A stretch of DNA of 64,000 nt from NCBI RefSeq assembly GCF_024505185.1, contig NZ_JANIBJ010000011.1, positions 52,210 through 116,209 of the forward strand, read 5' to 3'. The position numbers and the translations under genes were made by a program. This stretch comes from Methylomonas subterranea (lineage in GTDB: Bacteria; Pseudomonadota; Gammaproteobacteria; Methylococcales; Methylomonadaceae). The notes beneath the pieces are model-generated. The model was not told the origin of the DNA and ran no database searches. It saw only the letters and a list, made by a program, of their open reading frames with translations. This document shows, piece by piece, positions 19,078 to 28,367 of the stretch; position 1 is the first letter of the stretch; every line of letters begins with the position of its first letter.

Positions 19078-19288
19078 AACCGCCCCCGCTACCTGAACTG
19101 CTGCCGGTCGCCGCTTCCCGCGCGCCATAGTTATGGCCGCGCAACTCGGTCTGCAAGGGGTAAGGCTCCAAGGCCATCTGCGGCTTGGCCAGGGTGCCCC
19201 GTTCCCAGGGCGCCACCGCGCAGCCGCCGAGTAGTTGCAAAGCCAGCGCGATGGAGAAAACGCCGACGGCTCGTTTTAAGTTGATCAT
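19064..19288 (-). CDS. DUF4266 small lipoprotein ending in Cys-Gly-Cys-Tyr
   Basis: A 74-residue protein with lipobox LLGGC (lipidated Cys about residue 23), then a short body containing AVAPWERGTLAKPQM, typical of DUF4266, and a Ser/Gly-rich tail ending GGGCGCY. Its ATG overlaps the TGA of tlpA (ATGA), and its own stop lies inside the start of the DUF3570 gene, so the three are likely translationally coupled. The family function is unknown. The C-terminal Cys pair next to a TlpA oxidoreductase suggests a thiol or metal role, which is inference. Confidence 0.85.
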   Translation of the reverse strand: MINLKRAVGVFSIALALQLLGGCAVAPWERGTLAKPQMALEPYPLQTELRGHNYGAREAATGSSSGSGGGCGCY

Positions 19289-19788
19289 GGGTTTTCGTTG
19301 AGTAATTGATTGACTTGCTCTTGCAAGGTATTCGCTTCACTTTCGCGAAAACCCAAATGCACGTAACGCACCACGCCGTTGCGATCGATCAGATAGCTCG
19401 ACGGCATGGCCTGGACATCGAACAGTTGGGCGCATTCGCTATTGGTGTCCAAGGCCACTTTAAATGCCGCCGGTTGGCTGCGTAGAAAAGCCTCAGCCTC
19501 GGCGGGATTTTCGTCCACGTTTACCGCGACGATTTGCAGGCCCTTATCCAGCAAGTCGGCATGCAGGCGGTTCATGAAGGGAAAGGATTTGGCGCAAGGT
19601 CCGCACCAGGAGGCCCAAAAATCCACGTATATCACCTGACCGCGCAGGGCCTGGAAATCCGGTTTTTCACTGCGGGCGGGCGAAGCGAGGTTGCAGGCCG
19701 GTACGGCCCGACCGGCTTCGATGGCGAGGGCATCCGTCATGCCCGCGAGGAAAAGCAATATTGTCAGACCGAGTTTGGAAAGGTTCAT
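19285..19788 (-). CDS. TlpA-family thiol-disulfide oxidoreductase
   Basis: A 167-residue thioredoxin-fold protein with a signal peptide ending DALA and the active site WCGPC at residues 61-65. The cis-proline region is AMPSSYLID. It would work in the periplasm, reducing or exchanging disulfides. It is the first gene of the tlpA-DUF4266-DUF3570 overlap group. The ATG at 19788 is chosen because it begins the signal peptide; an upstream in-frame extension lacks secretory character. Likely partners are the Cys-containing DUF4266 lipoprotein and the barrel protein. Confidence 0.9.
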   Translation of the reverse strand: MNLSKLGLTILLFLAGMTDALAIEAGRAVPACNLASPARSEKPDFQALRGQVIYVDFWASWCGPCAKSFPFMNRLHADLLDKGLQIVAVNVDENPAEAEAFLRSQPAAFKVALDTNSECAQLFDVQAMPSSYLIDRNGVVRYVHLGFRESEANTLQEQVNQLLNENP

Positions 19789-20220
19789 GGATGTAAAAAA
19801 ATAGTTAATGACTGGCCAATTCTCGCACTGTAATTCTAGCGAAGGCAGTCCATCGCGCGGGAAAATGCGAGGCCGCCCGATAGGGGCGATGCATAGTCGC
19901 AATATTGGCCTTGGGCATCGCGGCTATGCGTCGCTCCCAACATGGCTTTCAGAGTAAAAGAAAATCGCGCGAAGGATTTGGGCTGGTGAATACGGAAAAA
20001 TATCATGTGTATGTTAGCGCAGCTCCCTAGAGCCGACAGTTACAAAGCCTTCATTATACGGAGATAAGTTTTTATCGAAAACCTAGCATGGCATAAAAAG
20101 CCTTAAAGCCATCGGAAAAACCGGCCACCCACCAATGCGGGGCAGCCAGTTTACCCGAACCATTAAGGCAAAAAGCCATATCAGCCAGTCCGGCCGCAAT
20201 CAACAAACAGAGCTACGGAC
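19789..20220. other. Intergenic stretch upstream of tlpA
   Basis: I see no gene. The phrase GCGTCGCTCC..CATGGCTTTCA near 19928 resembles GCGTCGCTCC..CATGACTTTCA near 11078, another hint of a shared dispersed element. The promoter of the tlpA operon should lie here, but no hexamer pair stands out. Confidence 0.5.
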
Positions 20221-20673
20221 TCAGTTATCCTGCACAGGCAAAGTAGGCGTGGTGGTTGGAGTGTGGCTGCCATTGGCGCTTTCGCAGTGGAACTCGATGT
20301 TATAGACCTTGTTACCGGCCTGGGTATGGTTGACCAGCATGGTGTAAACGCCGTTGCCGCCGTTGACCTGGACCCAAGGGCTGGGAATCGTATCGCCACC
20401 TTTAGAATCAATGGTCGTCGCTGCGGCGTTGCCCTTGACAATTATCAGTCCCAATAGATTGGTTCCAGGGCTTTTATCCAGAACCTGTGCAACAAGACGG
20501 GAGCTGTTACCCAACTCCGCGTCGGCACCGCAGGTAACTTGCCAGACGTCGGTAGCCTGCGCGCCGAATCCTATACGCAAGGTTTTGTTGCTCAGGGTAT
20601 GCGCGGACGCCGGCAAAGCCAAGCCCATGCCGGCAAAAATCAACGCTGTTTTAAACAAATGCTTTGAAATCAT
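20221..20673 (-). CDS. Small secreted protein with predicted N-terminal histidine
   Basis: A 150-residue protein with a clear signal peptide ending LPASA, so the mature form would begin HTLSNKTLRIG. It has a beta-rich body with two Cys (VTCGA and EFHCES), probably disulfide-linked, a GGDTIPSPWVQVNGGNGVYTM stretch, and a Thr/Pro-rich tail. I have the impression that similar 'AHTL' proteins are frequent in Methylococcales, but no function is known to me. It stands alone between the tlpA operon and the STN-HEAT gene. Confidence 0.75.
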   Translation of the reverse strand: MISKHLFKTALIFAGMGLALPASAHTLSNKTLRIGFGAQATDVWQVTCGADAELGNSSRLVAQVLDKSPGTNLLGLIIVKGNAAATTIDSKGGDTIPSPWVQVNGGNGVYTMLVNHTQAGNKVYNIEFHCESANGSHTPTTTPTLPVQDN

Positions 20674-20768
20674 ATTTTTCTCTTAGGTTTAAGTTATTGG
20701 TGTCGGCGTTCCGGCCGAACGTCTTTGCGGGATCAAGCCGGCCGCCGCTGAGCGATGCACGGCCCATG

Positions 20769-21527
20769 TCAATGAAGCGTTTCTTCCAGTTTGGCCCTTG
20801 CCAATTGTCTGACCGTGGCGTCGCTGTCGAGCAAGCCCCGGTTCAGAATGGCCTGATTGACCGTCAATTCGATGGCCTGCAGCCGCACGGCGGCATCCTC
20901 GTCAGCCAATGCCTGTTGCAACTCGCCTTCGGCGGCTTCGGCGCCGTAACGCCTGACCCAGCCGCCGATAGCCTGTCCCCGCACCAGAGCGGAGGCATCG
21001 CTCATGCCAGCTCTCAGGCTGGCCTCGGCGTCATCGTCGTCGCTGGCGGCCATTGCATACAAGGCCTCGGCGCGGCGGCGCGGGTCGGCATTCCTCACTT
21101 CGTCCCGCAAGTCGGCGGCGTCCGGCTCCGATTGTGCTTGCGGCACGACGGGGGCCGGTGCCGCGCATTCAGACACTGGCCCGGCCGCCGAGCTGCCCAA
21201 AATCCAGACTTCCCGAGGTTCGGTTTTGTCAGCCCGACCGAATACCAGACCGGCCGACTCTCCCAACAGGCATTTGAGCAGGCCCGGCAAATTTTCGCCC
21301 GCGCAGGTCGCCGTTACCGGGGCCCGCGGCAGCACGCTGTAATGAACTGTCATACCGCTGGCTCGCTGCAATTCGTCCAAAATGGAAGACAGCGGCGCAC
21401 TATGAGCCTGCAATTGCCATATCCGGGCTTCCGGGTCCAAGCGTACCGTCACATTCGGCGCTTCTTCTGCCTGCATGGTCTGCGGCAGCAGACCCGCCAG
21501 AAAAGCCAAGGTTAAAGCCGGGCGCAT
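20769..21527 (-). CDS. Secreted STN-HEAT repeat protein
   Basis: A 252-residue protein with a signal peptide (about 1-20, ending TMQA). Residues about 25-100 resemble the secretin/TonB short N-terminal (STN) domain, with SILDELQRASGMTVHYSV. Residues about 130-250 contain HEAT-type alpha repeats (RRRAEALYAMA, VRGQAIGGWVRRYG, VRLQAIELTV, VRQLARAKL). It would act in the periplasm as a scaffold or binding protein. It starts 47 bases after the PEP-CTERM gene and may be co-transcribed with it. Confidence 0.75.
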   Translation of the reverse strand: MRPALTLAFLAGLLPQTMQAEEAPNVTVRLDPEARIWQLQAHSAPLSSILDELQRASGMTVHYSVLPRAPVTATCAGENLPGLLKCLLGESAGLVFGRADKTEPREVWILGSSAAGPVSECAAPAPVVPQAQSEPDAADLRDEVRNADPRRRAEALYAMAASDDDDAEASLRAGMSDASALVRGQAIGGWVRRYGAEAAEGELQQALADEDAAVRLQAIELTVNQAILNRGLLDSDATVRQLARAKLEETLH

Positions 21528-21574
21528 AAAAAAACCGCTGCTAAGCCAATTATTCCCGGAAGCTGAACTGGACC

Positions 21575-22285
21575 TCAGGCGGCAATGCGCTGCTTGCGGC
21601 GCGATGCCGCAGTCAAGCCGGCCAGTGCAGAACCGAACAACCAGACCGCGCCGGGCACCGGCACGCTGGTCGGCAAGGCTACATCGCCGCTGACGAATAA
21701 TTTGTAGGCGTGCGGTTGGCTCTTGTTGCCGTAGGGAAAACTGGTCCAGGTATCGCCGAAACCGAAATATTCCGGAGCCGTGGTATCCACATAGCCGGCG
21801 GAATAAGCTGCACCATCGACGAAATCGAATTCGGCCTGCGACCAGTAATTTTCGAAGGTATGCACCAACAAATAACTGCCCTGGGTCAGGTTCAACGTGC
21901 CGCCGGCGTCCGAAATACCGACCTTGGTAGGATCATTGAGCTCGAAGCCGTTTTTAAGCGCCACGCCGAAATCGTTGACGCCGGTGGGGTTATAGCCTAA
22001 TACAGGGTTAAAATTGGTCTCAAATGCATCTGCGATCGCGTAACCGGTATTCCATTCGTACTCCCCGCTCGCCGTGTTGAGTTTGAACAAGGTCAGACGG
22101 CTATCCAGGCCGTTCGTCAGCGTATCCGTCCACATGCTCACGGAGCTGTCGCTCAACACGTCGAAACGATATTCCTGCAAATCCTGGTTGCCGAAAAATG
22201 TGGCGTCGAATTCAAACTGCGCCGCTTGCGCTGCATTAACCGACAATCCCATTAAAGCGACTGCCGCAAATTGTGTAATTTTCAT
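21575..22285 (-). CDS. PEP-CTERM domain protein
   Basis: A 236-residue secreted protein. The ATG at 22285 follows a GGAGA ribosome site and starts a signal peptide ending NAAQA. The body is beta-rich with FEFDATFFGNQDLQEY early on, resembling pre-peptidase-like beta-sandwich domains seen in several PEP-CTERM families. The C-terminus is VPVPGAVWLFGSALAG followed by SRRKQRIAA, the exosortase sorting signal. No catalytic residues are apparent. Confidence 0.82.
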   Translation of the reverse strand: MKITQFAAVALMGLSVNAAQAAQFEFDATFFGNQDLQEYRFDVLSDSSVSMWTDTLTNGLDSRLTLFKLNTASGEYEWNTGYAIADAFETNFNPVLGYNPTGVNDFGVALKNGFELNDPTKVGISDAGGTLNLTQGSYLLVHTFENYWSQAEFDFVDGAAYSAGYVDTTAPEYFGFGDTWTSFPYGNKSQPHAYKLFVSGDVALPTSVPVPGAVWLFGSALAGLTAASRRKQRIAA

Positions 22286-22346
22286 ATTTTCTCCATAGAT
22301 AAAAAAGCCGAAACGAGCCAGTGCCCCTGTAGACGGACTGGAAGCA

Positions 22347-22361
22347 GCAACAACCAAGCCA
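22347..22361 (-). promoter_or_regulatory. Possible sigma-54 promoter upstream of a PEP-CTERM gene
   Basis: The minus strand reads TGGCTTGGTTGTTGC followed by T, with the GG and GC dinucleotides 10 bases apart as in sigma-54 promoters. The predicted start near 22336 leaves about a 50-base leader. It is a weaker match than the one at 14388, as positions 5-6 of the upstream box differ. Confidence 0.4.
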
Positions 22362-22660
22362 ACTTTACGAAAATCGTTCTCATTCGCCCGGTATCGTTGC
22401 CATGAGCGACGTACAAAAAAGTCAGCGGATTGTATTTCAAATCAAGCACCGAACGCCAAGGTCGTTTTCAAGCCAATTTGAGGCATATGACATAGTTGGA
22501 ATATGGCATTTAACATAGATTAATTCAACGTATCCCCCACAGCGGATAGGAAGGACGCACCGCGACTTGTCAGCCCGGACGAATTGCCTTAGCCTTTAAA
22601 GACGCTTACATGTTTATTTCGGCAAGCCACCGCAATTGGCATACTTATCTGAATTGTGCC

Positions 22661-22691
22661 GTAGGCCGGAATAAGCCTCGGTGTTTCCGGC
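22661..22691 (+). repeat. Half copy of the GTAGGCCGGAATAAGC repeat
   Basis: GTAGGCCGGAATAAGC followed by GTTTCCGGC, the same arrangement as the left half of the palindrome at 43350-43424. It overlaps the earliest possible start codon of the apbE-like gene (GTG at 22681), which makes that start doubtful. Confidence 0.6.
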
Positions 22692-23634
22692 AACCTCGAC
22701 CGTGCAGCATTTCCAGCCATTGAACGCAAAAACACCGCAACATTTCCGCTTCACTTTCAAAGCCATGGGCACGCCCTGCGACTTGCAGTTGTTTGCGCCC
22801 GATGCCGACGCGGCCGGAAGCATGGCGGATGTCGCTATCAAGGATGTTCAACGGCTGGAAGCGAAATATTCGCGTTATCGCGACGACAGTCTGCTGTCCG
22901 ACATCAACCGCGTTGCCGAACTCGGCGGCCGAATCGCGGTTGACGAGGAAACCGCCGGCCTGTTGAACTATGCCGACGCCTGCCACCGGCAAAGCGGCGG
23001 CCTGTTCGACATCAGTTCCGGGCTGCTGCGCAAGGCCTGGCGTTTCGACCGCGGCCAGTTGCCCGAACAAGACTTGATTACCGCACTGCTGGAAAGGGTG
23101 GGCTGGGAAAAGCTGCAATGGTCGGCGCCGCAGTTGAAATTTTTATCCCCCGGCATGGAGCTGGATTTCGGTGGCATCGTCAAGGAATATGCGGCCGACC
23201 GGGTGGTCACGCTGTGCCGGCGGGCCGGCTGCCGGCATGGACTGGTGAATTTGGGCGGCGACGTAAAAATCATAGGCCCGCGCGCCGACGGCCAGCCATG
23301 GCGCATTGGCATCGCCCATCCGCGCGACAGGCAGGCCATGCTGGAAAGTCTGGCCCTGCATCACGGCGCGGTCGCCAGCAGCGGCGACTATGAACGCTGC
23401 ATCGTCATCGACGGCAAGCGCTATAGCCACATATTGAATCCGCAAACGGGGTGGCCGGTCGGGCATCTGACATCGGTGACCGTGGTATCCGAGCATTGCG
23501 TGGTGGCCGGCAGCGCTTCCACCATCGCCATGCTCAAGCAGGAGCAAGGCCCGGCTTGGCTGAATCAGTTGGGTTTGCCGCATCTGTGGACCGATATGGA
23601 CGGCCGCCAGGGCGGCTCGCTGTCGCGGGCTTGA
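22681..23634 (+). CDS. apbE: ApbE-family FAD:protein FMN transferase
   Basis: Up to 317 residues. ApbE enzymes split FAD and attach FMN to a Ser/Thr of target proteins. Family motifs are present: FKAMGTPCDL near residue 27, LEAKYSRYRDDSLLSDIN near 58, MELDFGGIVKEYAADR near 160, LVNLGGD near 185 and SSGDYERCIVIDG..YSHILNPQTGWP near 238. The C-terminal segment reads AGSASTIAM where classical ApbE has a metal-binding Asp-Ala-x-x-Thr, so the Asp is not evident. No signal peptide is visible in any start choice (GTG 22681, GTG 22702, TTG 22720), which suggests a cytoplasmic form. The frame is closed by a stop at 22672. It diverges from the envelope genes to its left. Confidence 0.88.
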   Translation: MFPATSTVQHFQPLNAKTPQHFRFTFKAMGTPCDLQLFAPDADAAGSMADVAIKDVQRLEAKYSRYRDDSLLSDINRVAELGGRIAVDEETAGLLNYADACHRQSGGLFDISSGLLRKAWRFDRGQLPEQDLITALLERVGWEKLQWSAPQLKFLSPGMELDFGGIVKEYAADRVVTLCRRAGCRHGLVNLGGDVKIIGPRADGQPWRIGIAHPRDRQAMLESLALHHGAVASSGDYERCIVIDGKRYSHILNPQTGWPVGHLTSVTVVSEHCVVAGSASTIAMLKQEQGPAWLNQLGLPHLWTDMDGRQGGSLSRA

Positions 23635-23667
23635 CCCGACGGACTGGCACCCCGGCCTGGGCGAGGA

Positions 23668-24645
23668 TCAAAGCAAATGCTTGACAGCCTGTCTTTCCTC
23701 GATCAATTCAGCCTCGTTCCGGCGCAGCTTTTCCAGACTGAACTCGTTCATGTCCAGGCCCTTGACTATCTGGTATTGACCGTCCCGTACCGTAACCGGA
23801 AAAGAAAACACCAGTCCGCTTTGCACGCCGTAACTGCCGTCCGACGGCACGGCCATGCTGACCCAATCGCCCTGCTCGGTACCGTGTATCCAGGTGGACA
23901 TGTGCATGATCGCGGCATTGGCGGCGGAAGCGGCGCTGGATTGGCCGCGGGTCTTGATCACCTCGGTACCCCGGTTTTGCACCACGGGCATGAATTCGTC
24001 GACGAACCAGTCCCGGTCGACCAAATCGAAGGCCGGCCGGCCCTTGACCAGGGCATTGTGCAGATCGGGGTATTGCGTGCAGGAATGATTGCCCCAAACC
24101 GTCATGTTTTTAATGTCCCGGGTGGGCACGCCGCATTTTTGCGCCAGTTGGCTGACGGCGCGCGTGTGATCCAGCATGGTCATGGCGGCGAAACATTCCG
24201 GCGCCAAATCCGGCGCGCGGTTGATCGCCAGATAAGCATTGGTGTTGGCCGGATTGCCGGTAACCAGCACCTTGACATTGCGGCTGGCCACTTCATTCAG
24301 GGCTTGGCCCTGCACCAGAAAAATTTCCGCGTTTTGCGACAATAAATCGCTTCTGAGCATGCCTTGCTTGCGCGGTCTGGCCCCGACCAGAAAGGCGTAA
24401 TCGACATTATCGAAGGCGACTTTCGGGTCGTCCGTGATGATGACTTTATGCAACAACGGGAAGGCACAATCGTGCAATTCCATCACGACTCCCTTCAACA
24501 TTTCCATGGCGGGCGTTATTTCCAGCAGCCGCAGGACCACGGGTTGATCCGGGCCGAGCAAATCGCCGGCGGCCAGACGAAACAACAATGAATAACTGAT
24601 CTGGCCTGCGGCACCGGTTACAGCAATATCGACGGGTGTTTTCAT
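23668..24645 (-). CDS. mdh: Malate dehydrogenase
   Basis: NAD-dependent interconversion of malate and oxaloacetate, serving the TCA and serine cycles. At 325 residues it fits the cytosolic-type MDH subgroup. The nucleotide-binding loop [14 protein letters not shown] is near residue 10, substrate-binding arginines are in [10 protein letters not shown] near 93, MLDHTRA is near 155, and the catalytic His is in GNHSCTQYP near 187. The ATG at 24645 follows an AAGGA site. It diverges from mtdA across a 199-base shared promoter region. Confidence 0.95.
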   Translation of the reverse strand: MKTPVDIAVTGAAGQISYSLLFRLAAGDLLGPDQPVVLRLLEITPAMEMLKGVVMELHDCAFPLLHKVIITDDPKVAFDNVDYAFLVGARPRKQGMLRSDLLSQNAEIFLVQGQALNEVASRNVKVLVTGNPANTNAYLAINRAPDLAPECFAAMTMLDHTRAVSQLAQKCGVPTRDIKNMTVWGNHSCTQYPDLHNALVKGRPAFDLVDRDWFVDEFMPVVQNRGTEVIKTRGQSSAASAANAAIMHMSTWIHGTEQGDWVSMAVPSDGSYGVQSGLVFSFPVTVRDGQYQIVKGLDMNEFSLEKLRRNEAELIEERQAVKHLL

Positions 24646-24796
24646 AGCTTCCTTAAGAGTAAGGGAGTGTGTTCTCGTGAACGGCACCGCCGGATTGTGA
24701 CGTTGTTGCACACTCTTTAAATTTAGCCCAACAATACCACAATCCGGGTTTGATCGAAGCGGCTTGGATTATAAAGCGGCGCGCTTAATATGCCTG

Positions 24797-24802
24797 TATA
24801 AT
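24797..24802 (+). promoter_or_regulatory. Candidate -10 element for the mtdA operon
   Basis: A perfect TATAAT 43 bases before the mtdA ATG, within the mdh/mtdA divergent region. No good -35 hexamer sits 16-18 bases upstream, so an activator may be needed. The sequence is visible; its use is inferred. Confidence 0.4.
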
Positions 24803-24844
24803 GGCGCGCCTTTGCACAATCGCCCCAATATATCCGGTAAGTTA

Positions 24845-25702
24845 ATGAAAAAACTACTATTTCAGTTCGATACCGACTCTCACCCCTCAGTTTTTGACAC
24901 AGTGGTAGCTTACGACGGCGGTGCCGACCACGTGATAGGCCACGGCGGTTTAACCCCGGCCAACGTCGGCGGTCTGGTGGACGGCTGTATTTTTACCCGC
25001 GCGCCCAAGGACAAAAAAAACACCGCGATATTTATCGGCGGCAGCAACATGAAGGCCGGCCAGCAGTTGCTGGAAGCCGTGCAACAGCATTTTTTTCCCG
25101 GTTTCCAGGTTTCCGTGATGCTGGACAGTAACGGCAGCAACACCACCGCCGCCGCCGCCGTGGCCAGAATCGCCACCAGCACCGGCTTGACCGGCAAGAA
25201 AGCCGTGATTCTGGCCGGTACCGGCCCGGTAGGCCAGCGCGCCGCCGCCATGATGGCACTGGAAGGGGCCGAAGTCAGCATTACTTCCCGGCATATCTTC
25301 AATGCCGAAAAAGCCTGTTTCGCCATGAAGGAGCGCTTCAATGTCGATCTGACCCCGGTCGAAGCGGCGGATCTGGAGGCCAGGGCCGCCGCCATTCAAG
25401 ACGCCAATATCGTGTTGGCCACCGGCGCGGCCGGCGTCGAGCTATTGAAACCCGAGCACTGGCAACACCTCCCGCATCTGGAGGTCTTGGCCGACGCCAA
25501 TGCCACTCCGCCGGTCGGCATAGGCGGCACCGAGGTAATGGACAAGGGCCAACTCCGCCACGGCAAGGTCATCTGGGGCGCCATCGGTTTCGGTGCGTTA
25601 AAACTGGCGCTGCACAGAGCGTGCATCGGCAAGTTGTTTACCGATAACAAACAGGTATTGGACGCCGAAGTCATTTTCCAGCTCGCCAAACAGATGGCTT
25701 GA
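24845..25702 (+). CDS. mtdA: NADP-dependent methylene-tetrahydromethanopterin/methylene-tetrahydrofolate dehydrogenase
   Basis: Oxidises or reduces methylene-H4F/H4MPT in one-carbon metabolism. At 285 residues it is close to Methylorubrum MtdA (288), with the characteristic start KKLLFQFDTDSHPSVFD and GGADHVIGHGG, the conserved MLDSNGSNTTAAAAVA near 97, and the dinucleotide fold VILAGTGPVGQRAA near 125. The end reads DAEVIFQLAKQMA, as in MtdA. The ATG at 24845 is chosen by homology over an in-frame ATG at 24764. It heads mtdA-gck-glyA, consistent with serine-cycle assimilation of C1 units. Confidence 0.95.
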   Translation: MKKLLFQFDTDSHPSVFDTVVAYDGGADHVIGHGGLTPANVGGLVDGCIFTRAPKDKKNTAIFIGGSNMKAGQQLLEAVQQHFFPGFQVSVMLDSNGSNTTAAAAVARIATSTGLTGKKAVILAGTGPVGQRAAAMMALEGAEVSITSRHIFNAEKACFAMKERFNVDLTPVEAADLEARAAAIQDANIVLATGAAGVELLKPEHWQHLPHLEVLADANATPPVGIGGTEVMDKGQLRHGKVIWGAIGFGALKLALHRACIGKLFTDNKQVLDAEVIFQLAKQMA

Positions 25703-25719
25703 GCTAGCCTTCCCGATTG

Positions 25720-27081
25720 ATGACTGAAACGGCGGCAACCTTGCATGCGCGGTGTCTGGCGCTTTTTCAGGCCGGACTGGCCGCCGCCGACCCGCAAACC
25801 GCGGTCGGACAATGCTTGCTGGTTGAGGACGACCGGTTGAAAATACGACTGGCGCCGGAGTCCGAACGATGCCGTGGCGGCGAATGGCAAAAGATTCATC
25901 TCATCGGTTTCGGCAAGGCCGCTTGCGCGATGGCAAGCGCCGCCCGCGCCGCGATTCCCCGACACAAATTAGCCGAACCCGGCATTGTGGTGAGCACTTA
26001 CGAAAATACCGTGGCGGTCGCGGGTTGCGAGGTGTTGGCCGCCGGCCATCCCCTGCCCGATCAGAACGGCCTGCGCGCCGCGCGGCGCATCGTCGAGCGC
26101 ATCCGGGCCGTCCCGGCGGGCGACTTGATTTTGCTGCTGATATCCGGCGGCGGCTCGGCATTGCTGCCCTACCCGGTCGATGGCGTCAGCCTGGCCGATA
26201 AAGTCGCCGCCACCCAACTGCTATTAGCCTGCGGTGCCGACATCGGGCAAATTAATTGCGTGCGCAAGCATTTGTCCGGTTTGAAGGGCGGCGGCCTGGT
26301 CCGCTTGGCGGCGCCGGCCGATTTGCACGCGCTGATTTTGTCGGATGTATTGGGCGACGATTTGAGCAGCATCGCCAGCGGCCCCAGCGTGGCGGACGAT
26401 AGCTCTTTTGCCGATGCCATCGCGGTTTTTCAGCAAAAAGCGGTTTGGGACAAGGTGCCGGGGCCGGTAAAAGATTATCTGGAACAAGGCGCGGCCGGTT
26501 TGAGACCCGAAACGCTCAAATCCGGCGATCCCTTGCTGAAATCGACCTCGCACAGCCTGATCGGCGGTAACGCCGTCAGTTTGGCGGCCGTGGAGCGGGC
26601 GGCCAAATCGCTCGGACTGCCGACCCGCGTCTACAGCCACAATTTGCGCGGCGAAGCTCGCCAAGCGGCGGAACAATGGGTGTTGGACTCCAAGACCGTA
26701 CTTGACCCGGCTCGCAAGCAAACCAGCGCAATGCTAGCCGGCGGCGAAACCACGGTCACCCTGACAGGCAGCGGCAGCGGCGGCCGCAATCAGGAAATGG
26801 CGCTGGCCTTTGCCCTGGCGGCCGAACGGCACGGCTTAAGCGGCCGCTGGTGTTTTTTAAGCGCCGGCACCGACGGCCGCGACGGCCCCACCGATGCGGC
26901 CGGCGGCATTGTCGACGGCGACAGCCTCGCCCGCATGCGCCGAGCCGGCCTAGACCCGCAAGCCGCGCTGAACAACAACGACTCGTACACCGCGCTGAAG
27001 GCCGCCGACGCCTTGCTGATCAGCGGCGCCACCGGCACCAATGTTGCCGACCTGCAAATACTTTTAATGTATCCTTATTAG
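25720..27081 (+). CDS. Glycerate 2-kinase (GckA/MOFRL family)
   Basis: Phosphorylates D-glycerate to 2-phosphoglycerate, a step of the serine cycle. The 453-residue protein has the N-terminal DUF4147 domain ([15 protein letters not shown] near 65, [11 protein letters not shown] near 108, [15 protein letters not shown] near 138, [13 protein letters not shown] near 182) and the C-terminal MOFRL domain ([17 protein letters not shown] near 350, [17 protein letters not shown] near 383). The ATG at 25720 is 17 bases after mtdA; a TTG 3 bases upstream is not preferred. The gene symbol gckA is sometimes used for methylotroph homologues. Confidence 0.92.
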   Translation: MTETAATLHARCLALFQAGLAAADPQTAVGQCLLVEDDRLKIRLAPESERCRGGEWQKIHLIGFGKAACAMASAARAAIPRHKLAEPGIVVSTYENTVAVAGCEVLAAGHPLPDQNGLRAARRIVERIRAVPAGDLILLLISGGGSALLPYPVDGVSLADKVAATQLLLACGADIGQINCVRKHLSGLKGGGLVRLAAPADLHALILSDVLGDDLSSIASGPSVADDSSFADAIAVFQQKAVWDKVPGPVKDYLEQGAAGLRPETLKSGDPLLKSTSHSLIGGNAVSLAAVERAAKSLGLPTRVYSHNLRGEARQAAEQWVLDSKTVLDPARKQTSAMLAGGETTVTLTGSGSGGRNQEMALAFALAAERHGLSGRWCFLSAGTDGRDGPTDAAGGIVDGDSLARMRRAGLDPQAALNNNDSYTALKAADALLISGATGTNVADLQILLMYPY

Positions 27082-27107
27082 CGAATAAACCCTCACCAGG
27101 AGAGACC

Positions 27108-28367
27108 ATGTTTAACCCATCAATGACCATAGCCGGCTTTGACGACGAATTGGCCGGCGCCATCGAACACGAGCGGCGCCGCCAGGAAGACCATATCGAA
27201 CTGATTGCCTCGGAAAACTACGCCAGCCCGCGGGTACTGGAAGCTCAAGGCACCTTGCTGACCAACAAGTACGCGGAAGGCTATCCGGAAAAGCGTTATT
27301 ACGGCGGCTGCGAATATGTGGATGTGGTCGAACAACTGGCCATAGACCGCGCCAAGGCCTTGTTCGGCGCCGATTACGCCAACGTGCAGCCGCATTCCGG
27401 TTCGCAAGCCAACATGGCGGTATTCATGTCGCTGGTGCAACCCGGCGACACCATTTTAGGCTTGAGTCTGGCCGACGGCGGCCATTTGACCCACGGCGCC
27501 AAACCCAATTTCTCCGGCAAAATTTATAACGCTGTTCAATACGGCCTGAATCCGGCCACGGGCGAAATCGATTACGAACAAGTCGAAGCATTGGCCCTGG
27601 AGCACAAACCGAAAATGATCATCGCCGGTTTCTCGGCCTATTCCCGCATCTGGGACTGGCAGCGTTTCCGCGACATCGCCGATAAAGTTGGCGCTTATTA
27701 TGTGGTCGATATGGCTCACGTTGCGGGTCTGGTGGCGGCGGGCGTCTATCCCAATCCGGTGCCGATTGCCGACGTGGTCACCAGTACCACCCATAAATCA
27801 TTGCGCGGCCCGCGCGGCGGCCTGATTTTGTGTAAAAGCAATCCGGAACTGGAGAAAAAAATCAGCTCCAATATCTTCCCCGGCATCCAGGGCGGCCCGC
27901 TGATGCATGTGATCGCCGCCAAGGCCGTGGCGTTTAAGGAAGCCATGAGCCCGGAATTCAAAGCCTACCAACAACAAGTGGTGAAAAACGCCCAGGCCAT
28001 GGCGGAAGTATTCATCAAACGCGGTTTCGACGTGGTATCCGGCGGTACCGACAACCACCTGATGCTGGTATCGCTGGTCGCCAAGGGCATCACCGGCAAG
28101 GCCGCCGATGCCGCGCTGGGCCGCGCCAACATCACCGTCAACAAAAATGCCGTGCCCAACGATCCGCAATCGCCCTTCGTCACCAGCGGTATCCGCGTGG
28201 GAACACCTGCGCCGACCACCCGCGGTTTCAAGGAAGATCAAGTGCGGGAGATTGCCGGCTGGATGTGCGACGTGATGGATAACATCGAAGACGAAGCCGT
28301 CATCGCCGCCGTGCGCGATAAAGTGAAATTATTGTGCTCGCGGTTTCCGGTGTATTCCAACGCGTAA
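27108..28367 (+). CDS. glyA: Serine hydroxymethyltransferase
   Basis: PLP enzyme converting glycine plus methylene-H4F to serine, the entry point of the serine cycle. The 419-residue length is typical. Motifs are [10 protein letters not shown] near 33, [18 protein letters not shown] near 52, the PLP-lysine site [14 protein letters not shown] near 225, and [15 protein letters not shown] near 360. A strong ribosome site (CAGGAGA) precedes the ATG. It lies 26 bases after the glycerate kinase gene. Confidence 0.97.
   Translation: MFNPSMTIAGFDDELAGAIEHERRRQEDHIELIASENYASPRVLEAQGTLLTNKYAEGYPEKRYYGGCEYVDVVEQLAIDRAKALFGADYANVQPHSGSQANMAVFMSLVQPGDTILGLSLADGGHLTHGAKPNFSGKIYNAVQYGLNPATGEIDYEQVEALALEHKPKMIIAGFSAYSRIWDWQRFRDIADKVGAYYVVDMAHVAGLVAAGVYPNPVPIADVVTSTTHKSLRGPRGGLILCKSNPELEKKISSNIFPGIQGGPLMHVIAAKAVAFKEAMSPEFKAYQQQVVKNAQAMAEVFIKRGFDVVSGGTDNHLMLVSLVAKGITGKAADAALGRANITVNKNAVPNDPQSPFVTSGIRVGTPAPTTRGFKEDQVREIAGWMCDVMDNIEDEAVIAAVRDKVKLLCSRFPVYSNA

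Noticed and set aside
26850..27107. In-frame upstream extension of glyA into the glycerate kinase gene
   Set aside because: The family N-terminus and a strong ribosome site place the start at 27108; the extension is Arg-rich and out of frame with the kinase.
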